From Fidelibacterota bacterium (GTDB taxonomy: Bacteria; Fidelibacterota; Marinisomatia; SCGC-AAA003-L08; JACNLC01), in assembly GCA_024277615.1 (NCBI GenBank), contig JAJRUW010000036.1, positions 1 through 34,784 of the forward strand: a stretch of 34,784 nt of DNA, written 5' to 3'. Position 1 is the first letter of the stretch. Every line of letters starts with the position of its first letter. Positions 1-8,420 of this stretch are shown here, piece after piece. The position numbers and the translations under genes were made by a program. Under the pieces are notes generated by a model. That model was given only the letters and a program-made list of their open reading frames with translations, ran no database searches and was not told the DNA's origin.

Positions 1-20
1 CGAAATTCCGCCGCTGATCA

Positions 21-1016
21 ATGTACATCGGCAAACTAAAGATCGAAAATCCGGTCTTTCTCGCTCCTATGGCCGGCGTCACGGATCACCCCTTTCGAGT
101 ACTCTGCAGGGAGTTCGGAGCCGGTGTGGTCTATACCGAGTTCGTCAGTGCAGAAGGTATTGTCCGGGGCAGTGACCGGACACTGGACATGGTCTATTTC
201 ACGGATGATGAAAGACCCATCGGTATCCAAATTTTCGGACATGATCCACTGTCGGTGGGCGAATCTGCACGCACCCTCTATGAGCAGGTCAAACCGGATA
301 TCATCGATATAAATTTCGGCTGCCCCGTACCGAAAATCGTAAAACGCGGGGCGGGCTCCGGTGCCCTCAAAGATCTCTGCCTGATGGCTGAGATCGTCTC
401 TTCCGTGGTTTCGGCTGTTCCGGATATCCCGGTTACCGTGAAAATGCGCGCCGGTGTTGATCATAACTCAATTGTCTCAACCGAAGCAGCCCTGCGCCTG
501 GAAGCTCTGGGAATCAAGGCTATAACCCTCCACCCCCGCACCATGAAACAGCAGTACACCGGTTACGCCGATTGGCACCTCATCCGGGAGATGAAGGAAG
601 CCGTATCCATCCCCGTAATCGGTAACGGCGACATCACCTGTGGAGCCGATGCCAAAAAAATGCTGGATGAAACGGGCTGTGACGGTGTGATGCTGGGACG
701 TGCCGCCCTGGGGAACCCCTGGATATTCACTGAAGTATTGAATTACTGCAAGGGTAAGCCGACGGCGCGGCCTACGCTCGGTGATCGCATCCGGCTCTGC
801 AGCAGGCATCATGAAATGCTCAAAGCCGTACACCGGGAGATCCACGCCCTAAATATGACTAAAAAACATTTTGCATGGTATCTGAAAGGTTTTCCGGGCG
901 CTCCCGAATGGCGCGTTAAATTTATGCGGGCAAAATCGTTACAGGAGATCGGCAGGCTACTAAGAGCCCTTAGCACAGCTTATGAGGTCGATCTTACCGA
1001 AGCGGCGCTAAAATAG
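21..1016 (+). CDS. dusB: tRNA-dihydrouridine synthase (DusB-like)
   Basis: This flavoenzyme reduces uridines in the D-loop of tRNA to dihydrouridine, using FMN and NAD(P)H in the cytoplasm. The 331 residues match the family length. The N-terminal LAPMAGVTDHPFR segment (about 14-26) is the start of the FMN-binding TIM barrel. INFGCPVPK carries the expected catalytic Cys at residue 101. KMRAG (about 142), HPRT (about 172) and GNGDI (about 202) supply the FMN phosphate and substrate contacts seen across Dus proteins. The C-terminal third is the helical tRNA-recognition domain. The ATG leaves only 20 bases upstream in the window, so the ribosome binding site cannot be judged. It is the only + strand gene in the first 18 kb and converges on the outer-membrane protein gene at 1210-1950. 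The assignment to DusB rather than another Dus subfamily is a family-level judgement. Confidence 0.93.
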   Translation: MYIGKLKIENPVFLAPMAGVTDHPFRVLCREFGAGVVYTEFVSAEGIVRGSDRTLDMVYFTDDERPIGIQIFGHDPLSVGESARTLYEQVKPDIIDINFGCPVPKIVKRGAGSGALKDLCLMAEIVSSVVSAVPDIPVTVKMRAGVDHNSIVSTEAALRLEALGIKAITLHPRTMKQQYTGYADWHLIREMKEAVSIPVIGNGDITCGADAKKMLDETGCDGVMLGRAALGNPWIFTEVLNYCKGKPTARPTLGDRIRLCSRHHEMLKAVHREIHALNMTKKHFAWYLKGFPGAPEWRVKFMRAKSLQEIGRLLRALSTAYEVDLTEAALK

Positions 1017-1209
1017 TATGAAGGTAAATGTCTGAGAGTTGAACCCCGCTGTGCCGCAAAAGACCCTGGCCGATGAATAGCTGTTGGCAGACCCAATGAC
1101 GGATCATAATTCTGGATCACGCCACCCTCATGGAGCGAACGCTTACAAAACCCGTAGAGCTCCTTCACTAAACATGAGGTAAACAGCAGTCCCGATACCA
1201 GATCGTTGA
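1017..1209. other. intergenic spacer between convergent genes
   Basis: This 193-base gap lies between the stop of the Dus gene and the stop of the outer-membrane protein gene. A minus-strand open frame crosses it and runs into the Dus gene. It contains IQNYDPSLGL, which faintly recalls the C-termini of some glycoside hydrolases, but it has no convincing start or ribosome binding site. No strong hairpin with a T-tract was found. Confidence 0.4.
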
Positions 1210-1950
1210 TCAGTCGGTGAATAAGGGAATCGATGTTCCGATATAAAATGTCATATAGGTTGCGTTAAGTTTGCGGCTGATGTATCCGATGGTCTGCTGA
1301 TCTTCGTCGATTACCGTGACGGGTCTGCTGATCCCGGGAATCACATTATATTGCACACCTATATCCAAACCGAAATGCCGGCGCAGGAAGATATTGGTTC
1401 CCAGTTCCAGCATCCAGCCGTAATGCAGGCGGGCATCCAGCACTTCGGTATAAGTATCTTCTTCCGAATCCTCCTCACAGTCACCCCACAACCAGCACCA
1501 CAACCCGGAGTTCCCGCTCCAGTCCCATTTCATCGTTTCTGTAAAAAGAAACAAACCGCCTTTGAGACCGATATAGGGTCGGATTGCCCCTTTTGAACTG
1601 GGTGAAGTCAGCCTGGGACCGACAGTCAGTCCGTAACTCTGTTCCGAATTGGTAACCAGCACGTCCGCCCACATATCCTCCTCCCACCACTCTTCCCGGC
1701 GAAACTGCAAATACTGAAAGCCCGTATCGTAGCGGATGAAGGGGAAATCCGGATCAATATATGAGGCAACAATTCTCAGGGAAACACCCGGATCGACATA
1801 TTTCTCATAAGCGGCCTGGGGAAGATGAAAACCACCATCGATCTCATAATAAAATCTCGAAAAAAAAGACCCGGCCTGCAATGCACCCAGCAGCAGGGGT
1901 ATGACGAGACAGACGCAGCCGAAATTCGAAAAATACAGCCGCTTCAGCAT
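1210..1950 (-). CDS. outer-membrane beta-barrel protein, unrecognised family
   Basis: The 246-residue product begins with a signal peptide (positively charged MLKR, a hydrophobic core to about residue 26, ending LQAGS). The rest alternates polar and aromatic residues, with many Tyr/Phe/Trp at strand ends, and closes with a short strand-like segment (MTFYIGTSIPLFTD). This is typical of small 8-10 stranded outer-membrane barrels. A loop around residues 143-168 is rich in Trp, Cys and acidic residues (CWLWGDCEED) and probably faces outward. It starts 22 bases after the serC stop on the same strand, so it is probably the last gene of the serine operon, although a functional link is not evident. 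It could be an OmpW/PorT-like protein, but no specific family can be named. Confidence 0.7.
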   Translation of the reverse strand: MLKRLYFSNFGCVCLVIPLLLGALQAGSFFSRFYYEIDGGFHLPQAAYEKYVDPGVSLRIVASYIDPDFPFIRYDTGFQYLQFRREEWWEEDMWADVLVTNSEQSYGLTVGPRLTSPSSKGAIRPYIGLKGGLFLFTETMKWDWSGNSGLWCWLWGDCEEDSEEDTYTEVLDARLHYGWMLELGTNIFLRRHFGLDIGVQYNVIPGISRPVTVIDEDQQTIGYISRKLNATYMTFYIGTSIPLFTD

Positions 1951-1972
1951 ACTGCGGGACCAGAGTCAGCGG

Positions 1973-3061
1973 TCAGGAGTTGGCCTTCCTGAAGCTGTCC
2001 ATAAAATCGGCTACTTTTTCAGCACCTTCCAGCGTCATGGCGTTATAGAGTGAAACCCGTATCCCGCCCACACTGCGGTGACCCTTGAGTCCAACAAAAC
2101 CAGCTGCCAGGGCTTCGGCTATGAATTTGGCTTCCAATTCTTCGCTGGGCAGTCTCAAAGCGATATTCATCCAGCTCCGGCTGTCCCGTTGAACGGGCCC
2201 GCGGAAGAAATCGGGATAAGTATCGATCAGGTTGTAGATCAGATCTTTTTTCCGGCGGTTGACGGCTTCAATTCCGGGCACTCCACCCTGCGCTTTCAGC
2301 CATTCCAGCACCAGTTTCACGATGTAGATTGTAAGTGAAGGGGGTGTATTGAAGAGTGAATTCTTTGCTGCATGGGTACGATAGTCGATCATCGTCGGCA
2401 GACCATCAGCACATTTTTCCAGCATGGATTCACGGATAATGAGTACTGTCACACCGGACGGCCCCAGATTTTTCTGTGCCCCCGCATAGATCATTGAGAA
2501 CTTTGAGAAATCAACCTGATGAGATAAGATATCCGAGGACATATCGCAGATCAGCGGTACCGCACCTGTATCCGGAAAGTCCCGGAATTGTGTGCCCTTG
2601 ATCGTATTGTTTGACGTCAGGTGCAGGTAGGCAACATCCTCTGAAAAGTTGATGTCTGCCGGTTTGGGGATAAATGTATAGCCGGACGCTTTGGAGGAGG
2701 CAGCCAGTTGGACGGACCCCAGTTTTTCCGCCTCTTTAATGGCCTTGGATGACCAGGTGCCAGTATCGACATAGGCGGCGGTGCGGCCCTCCGGCAGGAA
2801 ATTCATAGGTATGTAGGCAAACTGCGTCGAAGCCCCGCCCCCCACAAAAAGTACTTTGTAAGTGTCGTCCAGTCCCATGAGTTCATGCATGAGAGCTATT
2901 GCCTTATTGTGTACCTCATCATATTCAGGCGAGCGGTGGGAGATTTCCATAATGGACATTCCCGTACCCTTAAAATCCAAAAGTTCCTGCTGCACGATTT
3001 TCAATACTTCCAGGGGCAGCGTGGATGGTCCCGGATTGAAATTATAAATTCTCTTTGTCAT
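1973..3061 (-). CDS. serC: phosphoserine aminotransferase SerC
   Basis: This PLP enzyme converts 3-phosphohydroxypyruvate and glutamate to O-phosphoserine and 2-oxoglutarate, the second step of serine synthesis. The same fold also serves the pyridoxine pathway in some bacteria. The 362 residues equal the usual family length. YNFNPGPSTLP at the N-terminus, EISHRS (39-44) and GGGASTQF (74-81) are the substrate and cofactor phosphate elements. The Schiff-base lysine is K197 in AGAQKNLGPSGV. GIRVSLYNA near the C-terminus is the conserved closing segment. A strong GGAGGAG-type ribosome binding site precedes the ATG. It follows serA by 73 bases on the same strand. No phosphoserine phosphatase gene (serB) lies in this operon. 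Confidence 0.96.
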   Translation of the reverse strand: MTKRIYNFNPGPSTLPLEVLKIVQQELLDFKGTGMSIMEISHRSPEYDEVHNKAIALMHELMGLDDTYKVLFVGGGASTQFAYIPMNFLPEGRTAAYVDTGTWSSKAIKEAEKLGSVQLAASSKASGYTFIPKPADINFSEDVAYLHLTSNNTIKGTQFRDFPDTGAVPLICDMSSDILSHQVDFSKFSMIYAGAQKNLGPSGVTVLIIRESMLEKCADGLPTMIDYRTHAAKNSLFNTPPSLTIYIVKLVLEWLKAQGGVPGIEAVNRRKKDLIYNLIDTYPDFFRGPVQRDSRSWMNIALRLPSEELEAKFIAEALAAGFVGLKGHRSVGGIRVSLYNAMTLEGAEKVADFMDSFRKANS

Positions 3062-3134
3062 CGTCTCCTCCGTTCCTTCAATTGATATTTTTTTGTAAAT
3101 ACAGTCCCTTGTGATGCTCTCTGTGAGCGGTAAT

Positions 3135-4013
3135 TTATTTACTGCTCACATAATCTCCGATGAGCTCTTCGATGATATCTCCAATGCGCAGGAGATTTTC
3201 CTTCGTGGATGCCCCCAGGTGGGGAGTCATGGTTACATGCGGTGCATCCCTAAGCGGTGTGCTCTCCGGTGGGTCGGAATACCAGACATCGTTGCCAAAA
3301 CCGGCCAGCTTCCCCGACTTCAGTGCTGCCGCCACATCTTCCTCCACTACCGTTTTCCCCCGGCCTGTATTGATGAGGATAGCCCCATCTTTAAATTCCG
3401 CCAGCAGTTCACTGTTGATAAGCCCCTCAGTCTCAGCGGTGAGCGGCATGTGCATGGAAACATAGTCCGAGATATTCAGCAGTTCTTTCAGGGTTGTTTT
3501 TAAGGCGGCCTGTGAGCTGGACTTCACATACGGATCGTAGGCCACCACAGTCATACCAAAGGCTTTGGCCCGGATTGCCAATTCCGTACCGATACGACCC
3601 AGGCCCACAATACCCAGAGTTTTGCCATAAAGTTCTGTTCTTTTCAGCTCCTTTTTCAGCCATTTCCCCTCCGACATGGACTGATGCGCTTTTGCAATAT
3701 GGTTGGTTACGGCCATCATCAGCGTAAAGGCTAGTTCCGCTACGGCAATGGCCGAGGCTGCAGCTGTATTATGCACGGTAACGCCTTTCTCACGAGCGTA
3801 GTCGAGATCCACATTGTCCAGTCCGACTCCCCCGCGAATCACCAGTTTAAGAGCGGGTGCATGGTCCAGATATTCTTTTGTTACTTTGGTTTTACTGCGG
3901 ATGAGTACAACTTCCGCTTCAGCCAGACGTGACTTATCGTCGGTCACCTCCCCGAATTTAGTGAGTTTTGCAGGTAAACCGGCGTCAAATGCATCCGAAA
4001 TTAAGATCAGCAT
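3135..4013 (-). CDS. serA: D-3-phosphoglycerate dehydrogenase (short, ACT-less type)
   Basis: This is a NAD-dependent D-2-hydroxyacid dehydrogenase, and its operon position upstream of serC makes 3-phosphoglycerate the likely substrate. The 292 residues contain only the substrate and nucleotide domains. The C-terminal ACT or ASB regulatory domain of long SerA enzymes is absent, so allosteric serine feedback of that type is not expected. GIVGLGRIG (134-142) is the dinucleotide-binding turn. R218 in NTGRG and the catalytic His in TPHLGAST (about 265) are in place. Where most family members have the catalytic Glu (DVFxxEP), this protein reads DVWYSDP, with Asp at 247. An AAGGAAG ribosome binding site lies just upstream of the ATG. 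A different 2-hydroxyacid substrate is possible but less likely given the neighbours. Confidence 0.85.
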   Translation of the reverse strand: MLILISDAFDAGLPAKLTKFGEVTDDKSRLAEAEVVLIRSKTKVTKEYLDHAPALKLVIRGGVGLDNVDLDYAREKGVTVHNTAAASAIAVAELAFTLMMAVTNHIAKAHQSMSEGKWLKKELKRTELYGKTLGIVGLGRIGTELAIRAKAFGMTVVAYDPYVKSSSQAALKTTLKELLNISDYVSMHMPLTAETEGLINSELLAEFKDGAILINTGRGKTVVEEDVAAALKSGKLAGFGNDVWYSDPPESTPLRDAPHVTMTPHLGASTKENLLRIGDIIEELIGDYVSSK

Positions 4014-4106
4014 GAAAACTTCCTTTCCATTTTTTTCTGAATTGTTATTTTAATTACCATGGTTCCGAGGTTCTTTTCCCGATGAACGACACTGTCCGCA
4101 GCGAGC

Positions 4107-5345
4107 TTAAAGGATGTACACGGCCATCCCGCTGCGCAGTTTCGGCTCGAACCAGGTGGATTTCGGAGGCATGACCTGACCGGCATCGGCTACTTCCAGC
4201 AACTGGGAAATAGTCGTTGGGCAGAGTGAAAAAGCTATAGCGAATTCTCCGGAATCCACCAACTTTTCCAGTTCGGCGGTGCCTCTGATGCCTCCGATAA
4301 ATTTAATCCTCGTGTCCGTTTTGGGGTCTTTAATCCCCAGGAGCGGATCGATGAAATTTGACTGTAAAATGGCCGCATCGATGGAACCGGTGGGATCGTC
4401 GGGATCAAAACTGCCATCCCGGGATGTCAGCCGGAACCACCTGCCTCCCAGATAAATACCGAAAGTTCTCGGAATTTCCGGGGCCAATGCTTCGGTGAGC
4501 GATTCCACCTCGAACCACTCTCCGGCCCGGTCAAGTAAATCCCGGGCTGAAAGCCCGTTCAAATCCCGCACGACCCTGTTGTAAGGCAGTATTTTAAGCT
4601 CGGCATCAGGGAAGATCACGGTGAGAAAATAATTATAACTTTCACTGCCGTTATGTCGGGGATTTGCAATCCTTTTGCGCCTGCAGACTTCAGATGCCGC
4701 TTCACTGCGGTGATGCCCGTCCGCAATATACAGGTGCGGGATTTTCCCAAAGGCCGCCTGTATCTCATCGAGGCTGTCCGCTGATTCGATGACCCAGAAT
4801 TCATGCCGGACACCATCGTCGGCCGTGAAATCAATTTCCGGGTTTGTGCCTGTCAATTCTGCAAAGATCTCATTTATTTGAGCGCTTGCCCGATAGGTGA
4901 GGAAAACCGGTCCGACCTGTGCATTCAGGCAGGCGATATGATTAGCCCGGTCACTCACTTTTTCCGGACGGGTGTGTTCGTGTTTTTTAATTATCTCCTT
5001 GTCATATTCAGCAACCGATGTCAGGGCCACCAGACCAGTTTGACAAACTTCTCCCATGGTCAGGCGGTAAAGATAAAAGCAGGGTCTGGGGTCTCTTATC
5101 ATCAGACCGCGGGACTCCAAATCCCACAGGTTCTCTTTCCCTCTCCGATAAACTTCGGCGCTGTAGGGGTCCGCCCCGTTATCAAATTCCAGTTCGGCTT
5201 TGTTTACGCGCAGAAAAGAATTGGGGTTATGTTTCACGATTTCACGGGCCTCACCTGCACTGAGTACATCATAAGGTGGCGCCGCAACTTCTTTTGCAAA
5301 TTCAGGCTTCGGGCGCAGGGCCCTGAAGGGTTTCACAGTTGCCAA
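4107..5345 (-). CDS. DUF1015 family protein in serine operon
   Basis: This 412-residue cytosolic protein belongs to the DUF1015 family, recognised by the N-terminal FRALRPKPEFAKEVAAPPYD segment, the KKHEHT motif (120-125) and the hallmark ADGHHRSEAA motif (208-217). No function is established for this family that I can cite. The GHHRSEAA stretch resembles the G-x-[HR]-R-x-x-A-A signature of ParB/Srx-fold NTP-hydrolysing proteins, a group that includes free-serine kinases. A role as a kinase or phosphatase on serine or phosphoserine is therefore a reasonable hypothesis. The start is a TTG, chosen because a GGAGA element sits about 8 bases upstream and the family's N-terminal motif begins a few residues in. 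It lies between the transketolase-like gene and serA with short gaps (37 and 93 bases). Confidence 0.88.
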   Translation of the reverse strand: MATVKPFRALRPKPEFAKEVAAPPYDVLSAGEAREIVKHNPNSFLRVNKAELEFDNGADPYSAEVYRRGKENLWDLESRGLMIRDPRPCFYLYRLTMGEVCQTGLVALTSVAEYDKEIIKKHEHTRPEKVSDRANHIACLNAQVGPVFLTYRASAQINEIFAELTGTNPEIDFTADDGVRHEFWVIESADSLDEIQAAFGKIPHLYIADGHHRSEAASEVCRRKRIANPRHNGSESYNYFLTVIFPDAELKILPYNRVVRDLNGLSARDLLDRAGEWFEVESLTEALAPEIPRTFGIYLGGRWFRLTSRDGSFDPDDPTGSIDAAILQSNFIDPLLGIKDPKTDTRIKFIGGIRGTAELEKLVDSGEFAIAFSLCPTTISQLLEVADAGQVMPPKSTWFEPKLRSGMAVYIL

Positions 5346-5382
5346 GAAAAATTCTCCGAATTATTTTGAGTTAATGTTGAAG

Positions 5383-7707
5383 TTATCTTTTCGGCAGCAT
5401 ACGCTCGATTTTCTCCAGCCGCGCCGATCGGTCGGCAGCAAATTTCTGAATGGCCGTGCGCTGCCATCCGGCCGATAAATGGGCCTCTTCTATTACCTCT
5501 GGTATCGTACCCCCCGAACGCCAGCGGTCATCCCAGTCTGATGACAGAGAATAGGCTTTCACCAACGGATGTTGGATCCAGTTTTCCATCAGCATCAGGG
5601 CTGTATTTGTGATGATCATCGCATCCTGCCACTCATTTGAGCTGATAACCGACTCCTGATAGGTTTTATCCTGCAGTTGAAAGAGTCCGTAGGATAGCGC
5701 CGCCACGATCTTGACATTGGGTCCTTTGGCATTTATTTCCGGCAGGATGCTCACCAGTTCGTCGATCACTTTTGTGCCCCGGACGATTACCACTCCCTCT
5801 GCAGGTTTCCCGTCCGCATAATCGCGTATCAGATAGGCTCCTTTGGCGGCTTCGAAGTGACTGGCCATTCCCAGTGCCTTCCGGTCGGGAATTTCCACTG
5901 CCGGTCGCGTGAGATGCAGAGCGATAATGGGCACCTCAGTTGCCAGCGCCGCACCGAGCATCACCGGGACCTCGTTGTATTCGTAAGGATAGAGGTTAAG
6001 GATTTGCCCTCCGGGAAACAGATGCGTAACTCCGGGGGCAAAAATTCCAAAATGAGTCCTGCTGTCTTCGGCAGTCTCGGGTCCCGAATGACCCGCTACC
6101 CAGATGGTTTTGCCCGTTTTCATCTGGGTGTCCTGAGTCATCTGACTGTACAGCCGGTAGGCACCGTATTTCAGATAAGCGAAGGCGCCGTAAGTGCTGC
6201 CTGCCGAGAGATAGCCGTTATAGCTGCCCTCGAGAGGTGAGGTTCCGAGGTTGACACAGGCGATGCCCACATTTATACCCGCATTGGCAAACTCGGTGAT
6301 ACATTGGGGCAGGAGCGTGCCCTTTAGATTGGTGTTGCGGTCGTACATGCCAAAATCTTCCGCTCCGTCCCAGCCTTTTGAAAAGCCCACTATATTCGTG
6401 GACCCGGCCAGGTCTGCAGAGTTCACCAGGAACAAGGGACGCCCGTATTTTTGATTGACATAGGTGTTGACCCAGGAACCGAAATTGGCAAATCCGGCCC
6501 GGTTGGGCGCTTTTTCGCCGGCCGGCTTGTACAGGCTCACAGGATAATTTTTGTAATCGTAAATAACGGGGTCATCCAGAGGACTGGTCTCGAACCGCTC
6601 GGCACCGGGCAGTGTTTCCGGGACGCTGTCGGCCAAGCTGATGAGCTTATCCGCCAGAAAATCCAGATAATCGGGTTTGCGATCAAACAGTGACATCACG
6701 GTCTTCAGGACCTCCGCCATCTGTCCTTTTGTTTCCTCGTAATCTCCGGGATCCGGGGCATCCATGAGAGGGATTTCCAGGCCGTATTTTTGGGCAAAGT
6801 CTCTTTTGGTGTGCCAGAAATCGGGGGAGTTTGTTTTATGGGGTGCACCGTGGCTGGGGGCATCGTATTTGTAATAACCCCTGCCCTTGCGGGTTTTTAC
6901 ATAGAGCATCTTTGGCTGATTGGGGTCGTCATCCGCAAACAGCTTTTCATAGCCTTTCAGGATGGCCTCAAAATTACTGCCCTCTTCCACACCTTCGACC
7001 TTCCAGCCATAGGGTTCGAACCAGTCACGCGGAGAGCCATGGACTACGCTGCTGAAGGGTCGGTTGTCGATGCCCCAGTCATTCCAGTCCACAACCGCAA
7101 TAAAATTTCCCAGACCCAAACCGTACGCGGAGTTTTTGGTCTCATGGGAAACCCCGGCCGTAAGTCCTCCCTCACCTTCCACGGCAAAGACTTTGACCTG
7201 CCCAAATCCGGCATGTTTCAGGGCAAGGGCTTGTCCTGCGGCAATGGGCAGTCCGTGACCGCTGGGACCAGTATTGGCTTTGAAGAAAAGGGTTTTGCCC
7301 TCCATCTCCGCATGACCGGGCAGTCCGCCCACGCGGCGCAGTGTGAGCAGGTCCTCCCAATAGAGGGTAAAGTCCGAACCCATGGGCTGCCGGTATTTCA
7401 CATCGCCGGTGGCTTTGTATTTGCGCCGCAACGCTTCATTGAAAACCGCCAGGGCGCCGTAGATCAGGGGATTCGTATGCCCGGCACTGAGCACAAAACG
7501 ATCGCCGAAACGGGCCGCGGGATTGCTTACATCCCAGCGCATCACACCGGAAAGCAGGGTGGCCAGCACAACAGGAACTTTCGATCTCGACCCGCCCGGA
7601 TGACCACTCTGACTCAGGTTCAACATGATGTCGATGCACTGATCCACCTGGTCAGCGAGGATCGTCCAATATTTCAATTCTGTCTTTAATTCGGAAATCG
7701 GTTTCAT
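5383..7707 (-). CDS. transketolase-family thiamine-diphosphate enzyme
   Basis: This large 774-residue enzyme has transketolase domain order. The N-terminal ThDP domain has SGHPGG (about 34), SAGHTNP and TGPSGHG, and a cofactor/Mg motif GEGGLTAG...WNDWG. The pyrimidine-binding domain has ADLAGSTNI and the acceptor Glu in ITEFANAG. An EDSRTHFG segment corresponds to the EDGPTHQ of classical transketolases. The C-terminal domain has WDDRWRSGG. The usual motifs are present but diverged, and it is about 100 residues longer than E. coli TktA, so the exact substrate is uncertain. I chose the ATG at 7705-7707 rather than a start 23 codons upstream, because conserved sequence begins here and the upstream residues look random. 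It is the first gene of the probable operon leading into DUF1015, serA and serC. Confidence 0.82.
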   Translation of the reverse strand: MKPISELKTELKYWTILADQVDQCIDIMLNLSQSGHPGGSRSKVPVVLATLLSGVMRWDVSNPAARFGDRFVLSAGHTNPLIYGALAVFNEALRRKYKATGDVKYRQPMGSDFTLYWEDLLTLRRVGGLPGHAEMEGKTLFFKANTGPSGHGLPIAAGQALALKHAGFGQVKVFAVEGEGGLTAGVSHETKNSAYGLGLGNFIAVVDWNDWGIDNRPFSSVVHGSPRDWFEPYGWKVEGVEEGSNFEAILKGYEKLFADDDPNQPKMLYVKTRKGRGYYKYDAPSHGAPHKTNSPDFWHTKRDFAQKYGLEIPLMDAPDPGDYEETKGQMAEVLKTVMSLFDRKPDYLDFLADKLISLADSVPETLPGAERFETSPLDDPVIYDYKNYPVSLYKPAGEKAPNRAGFANFGSWVNTYVNQKYGRPLFLVNSADLAGSTNIVGFSKGWDGAEDFGMYDRNTNLKGTLLPQCITEFANAGINVGIACVNLGTSPLEGSYNGYLSAGSTYGAFAYLKYGAYRLYSQMTQDTQMKTGKTIWVAGHSGPETAEDSRTHFGIFAPGVTHLFPGGQILNLYPYEYNEVPVMLGAALATEVPIIALHLTRPAVEIPDRKALGMASHFEAAKGAYLIRDYADGKPAEGVVIVRGTKVIDELVSILPEINAKGPNVKIVAALSYGLFQLQDKTYQESVISSNEWQDAMIITNTALMLMENWIQHPLVKAYSLSSDWDDRWRSGGTIPEVIEEAHLSAGWQRTAIQKFAADRSARLEKIERMLPKR

Positions 7708-7950
7708 AAGGTATCTTCTAATGGTTAAAAAGTAAGGCAAATCCGCGGGGAAAAATACATGGAAAACAGATTGCAAAACACGGGTTAAGCACTTGACAGC
7801 TGTAGAACTTTGGAGGTTCTCTGCTGCCGTTCGGATCGGAGGATATTAGTCGGCAGGGTTAACTAAAAGGAAGATGCCGGCAGAAATGCACTTGCCCCTT
7901 CAGGGAAATACACCCCTTCTGGCACTGCAATCGACTTGTGGTCCAATATC

Positions 7951-8214
7951 TCATTCATAATGTCATCACATACGAAGTATTTTAACAGTTTTCAATTCTT
8001 CTAAGATTTGATAAACCAAACGGTGTTTACTATTTGTTCGTTTGAAATCTGCAGCTGTCAGACCGCAGACCAATTTTTCGTAACCCCGTCGATTTGTAAA
8101 TGGATCTGCTTTTAGCAATTCTAATAAATCCCGCACTTTTGGCCGGAGGCCGCTTTGTCTTATCTTTTCTGCATCTTTTGGGGCGAATTTAGCGTAAACG
8201 AATTTCCAACTCAC
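7951..8214 (-). pseudogene. Txe/YoeB-family mRNA interferase toxin, C-terminus cut off by two UGA codons
   Basis: The open part (82 codons, GTG start at 8212-8214) is a Txe/YoeB RelE-fold endoribonuclease, which cleaves mRNA at the ribosome. MSWKFVYAKFAPKDAEKI, KLVCGL and KHRLVYQI match the family closely. Active toxins end in a short tail carrying the catalytic His-Tyr pair. Here the frame reads ILRM, then TGA TGA, then codons for His-Tyr-Glu and a TGA (7951-7968). The tail is still encoded but lies behind two in-frame stops. Under the standard code the product lacks both catalytic residues and should be inactive. The GTG overlaps the TGA of the upstream antitoxin remnant by four bases, the usual coupled arrangement. 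The reading is clear; whether the gene is dead or read through is inference. Confidence 0.85.
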
Positions 8215-8420
8215 AACTTAGTTTTCTCAAGACATTCATCGACCGAAGTCTTCATTCCTTCTATGATGGATTCGCGCTTTTCTGGATTTGATGTCCGGTA
8301 CAGGGTCTCCTGAATAGATCTACAATCTTCTTCAGATAACAGTACCCCGTTTCTGTTTTTACCCGTTATTTGCACAGGTTCATGTGATTTGGATGTCTCT
8401 TCAAGCAGTTTGTGAAGCGG
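8211..8420 (-). pseudogene. Phd/YefM-type antitoxin remnant
   Basis: Read on the minus strand, the frame ending at TGA 8211-8213 encodes a C-terminal antitoxin segment: LHKLLEETSKSHEPVQITGK, then NRNGVLLSEEDCRSIQETLY, then a tail with EGMKTSVDEC. This matches Phd/YefM/Axe partners of Txe toxins, which bind the toxin through this region and repress their own promoter through the N-terminal half. Upstream of LHKLL the similarity stops. A neighbouring frame reads SARF at the place where SARxNL is expected, so a frameshift and loss of the N-terminal DNA-binding half are likely. No start codon can be assigned. Confidence 0.68.

Noticed and set aside
1-17. Possible last codons of an upstream gene ending in TGA at 15-17
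   Set aside because: Only four sense codons are visible before the window edge, too few to support a gene.
980-1168. A 62-residue minus-strand frame overlapping the Dus stop, containing IQNYDPSLGL
   Set aside because: The resemblance to C-termini of glycoside hydrolases is only a few residues; there is no start signal and half of it overlaps a real gene.
7863-7958. A 31-codon minus-strand frame starting inside the toxin tail and ending in GASAFLPASSF
   Set aside because: It has no ribosome binding site of its own and no recognisable family; it may be chance reading or degraded sequence.
7951-7968. Reassignment of UGA to tryptophan, suggested by the toxin tail
   Set aside because: Several intact genes end in TGA at the expected place (for example serC at 1973 and the lptE-like gene at 23546), and other genes are interrupted by TAA and TAG. 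A single-codon reassignment does not explain the pattern.
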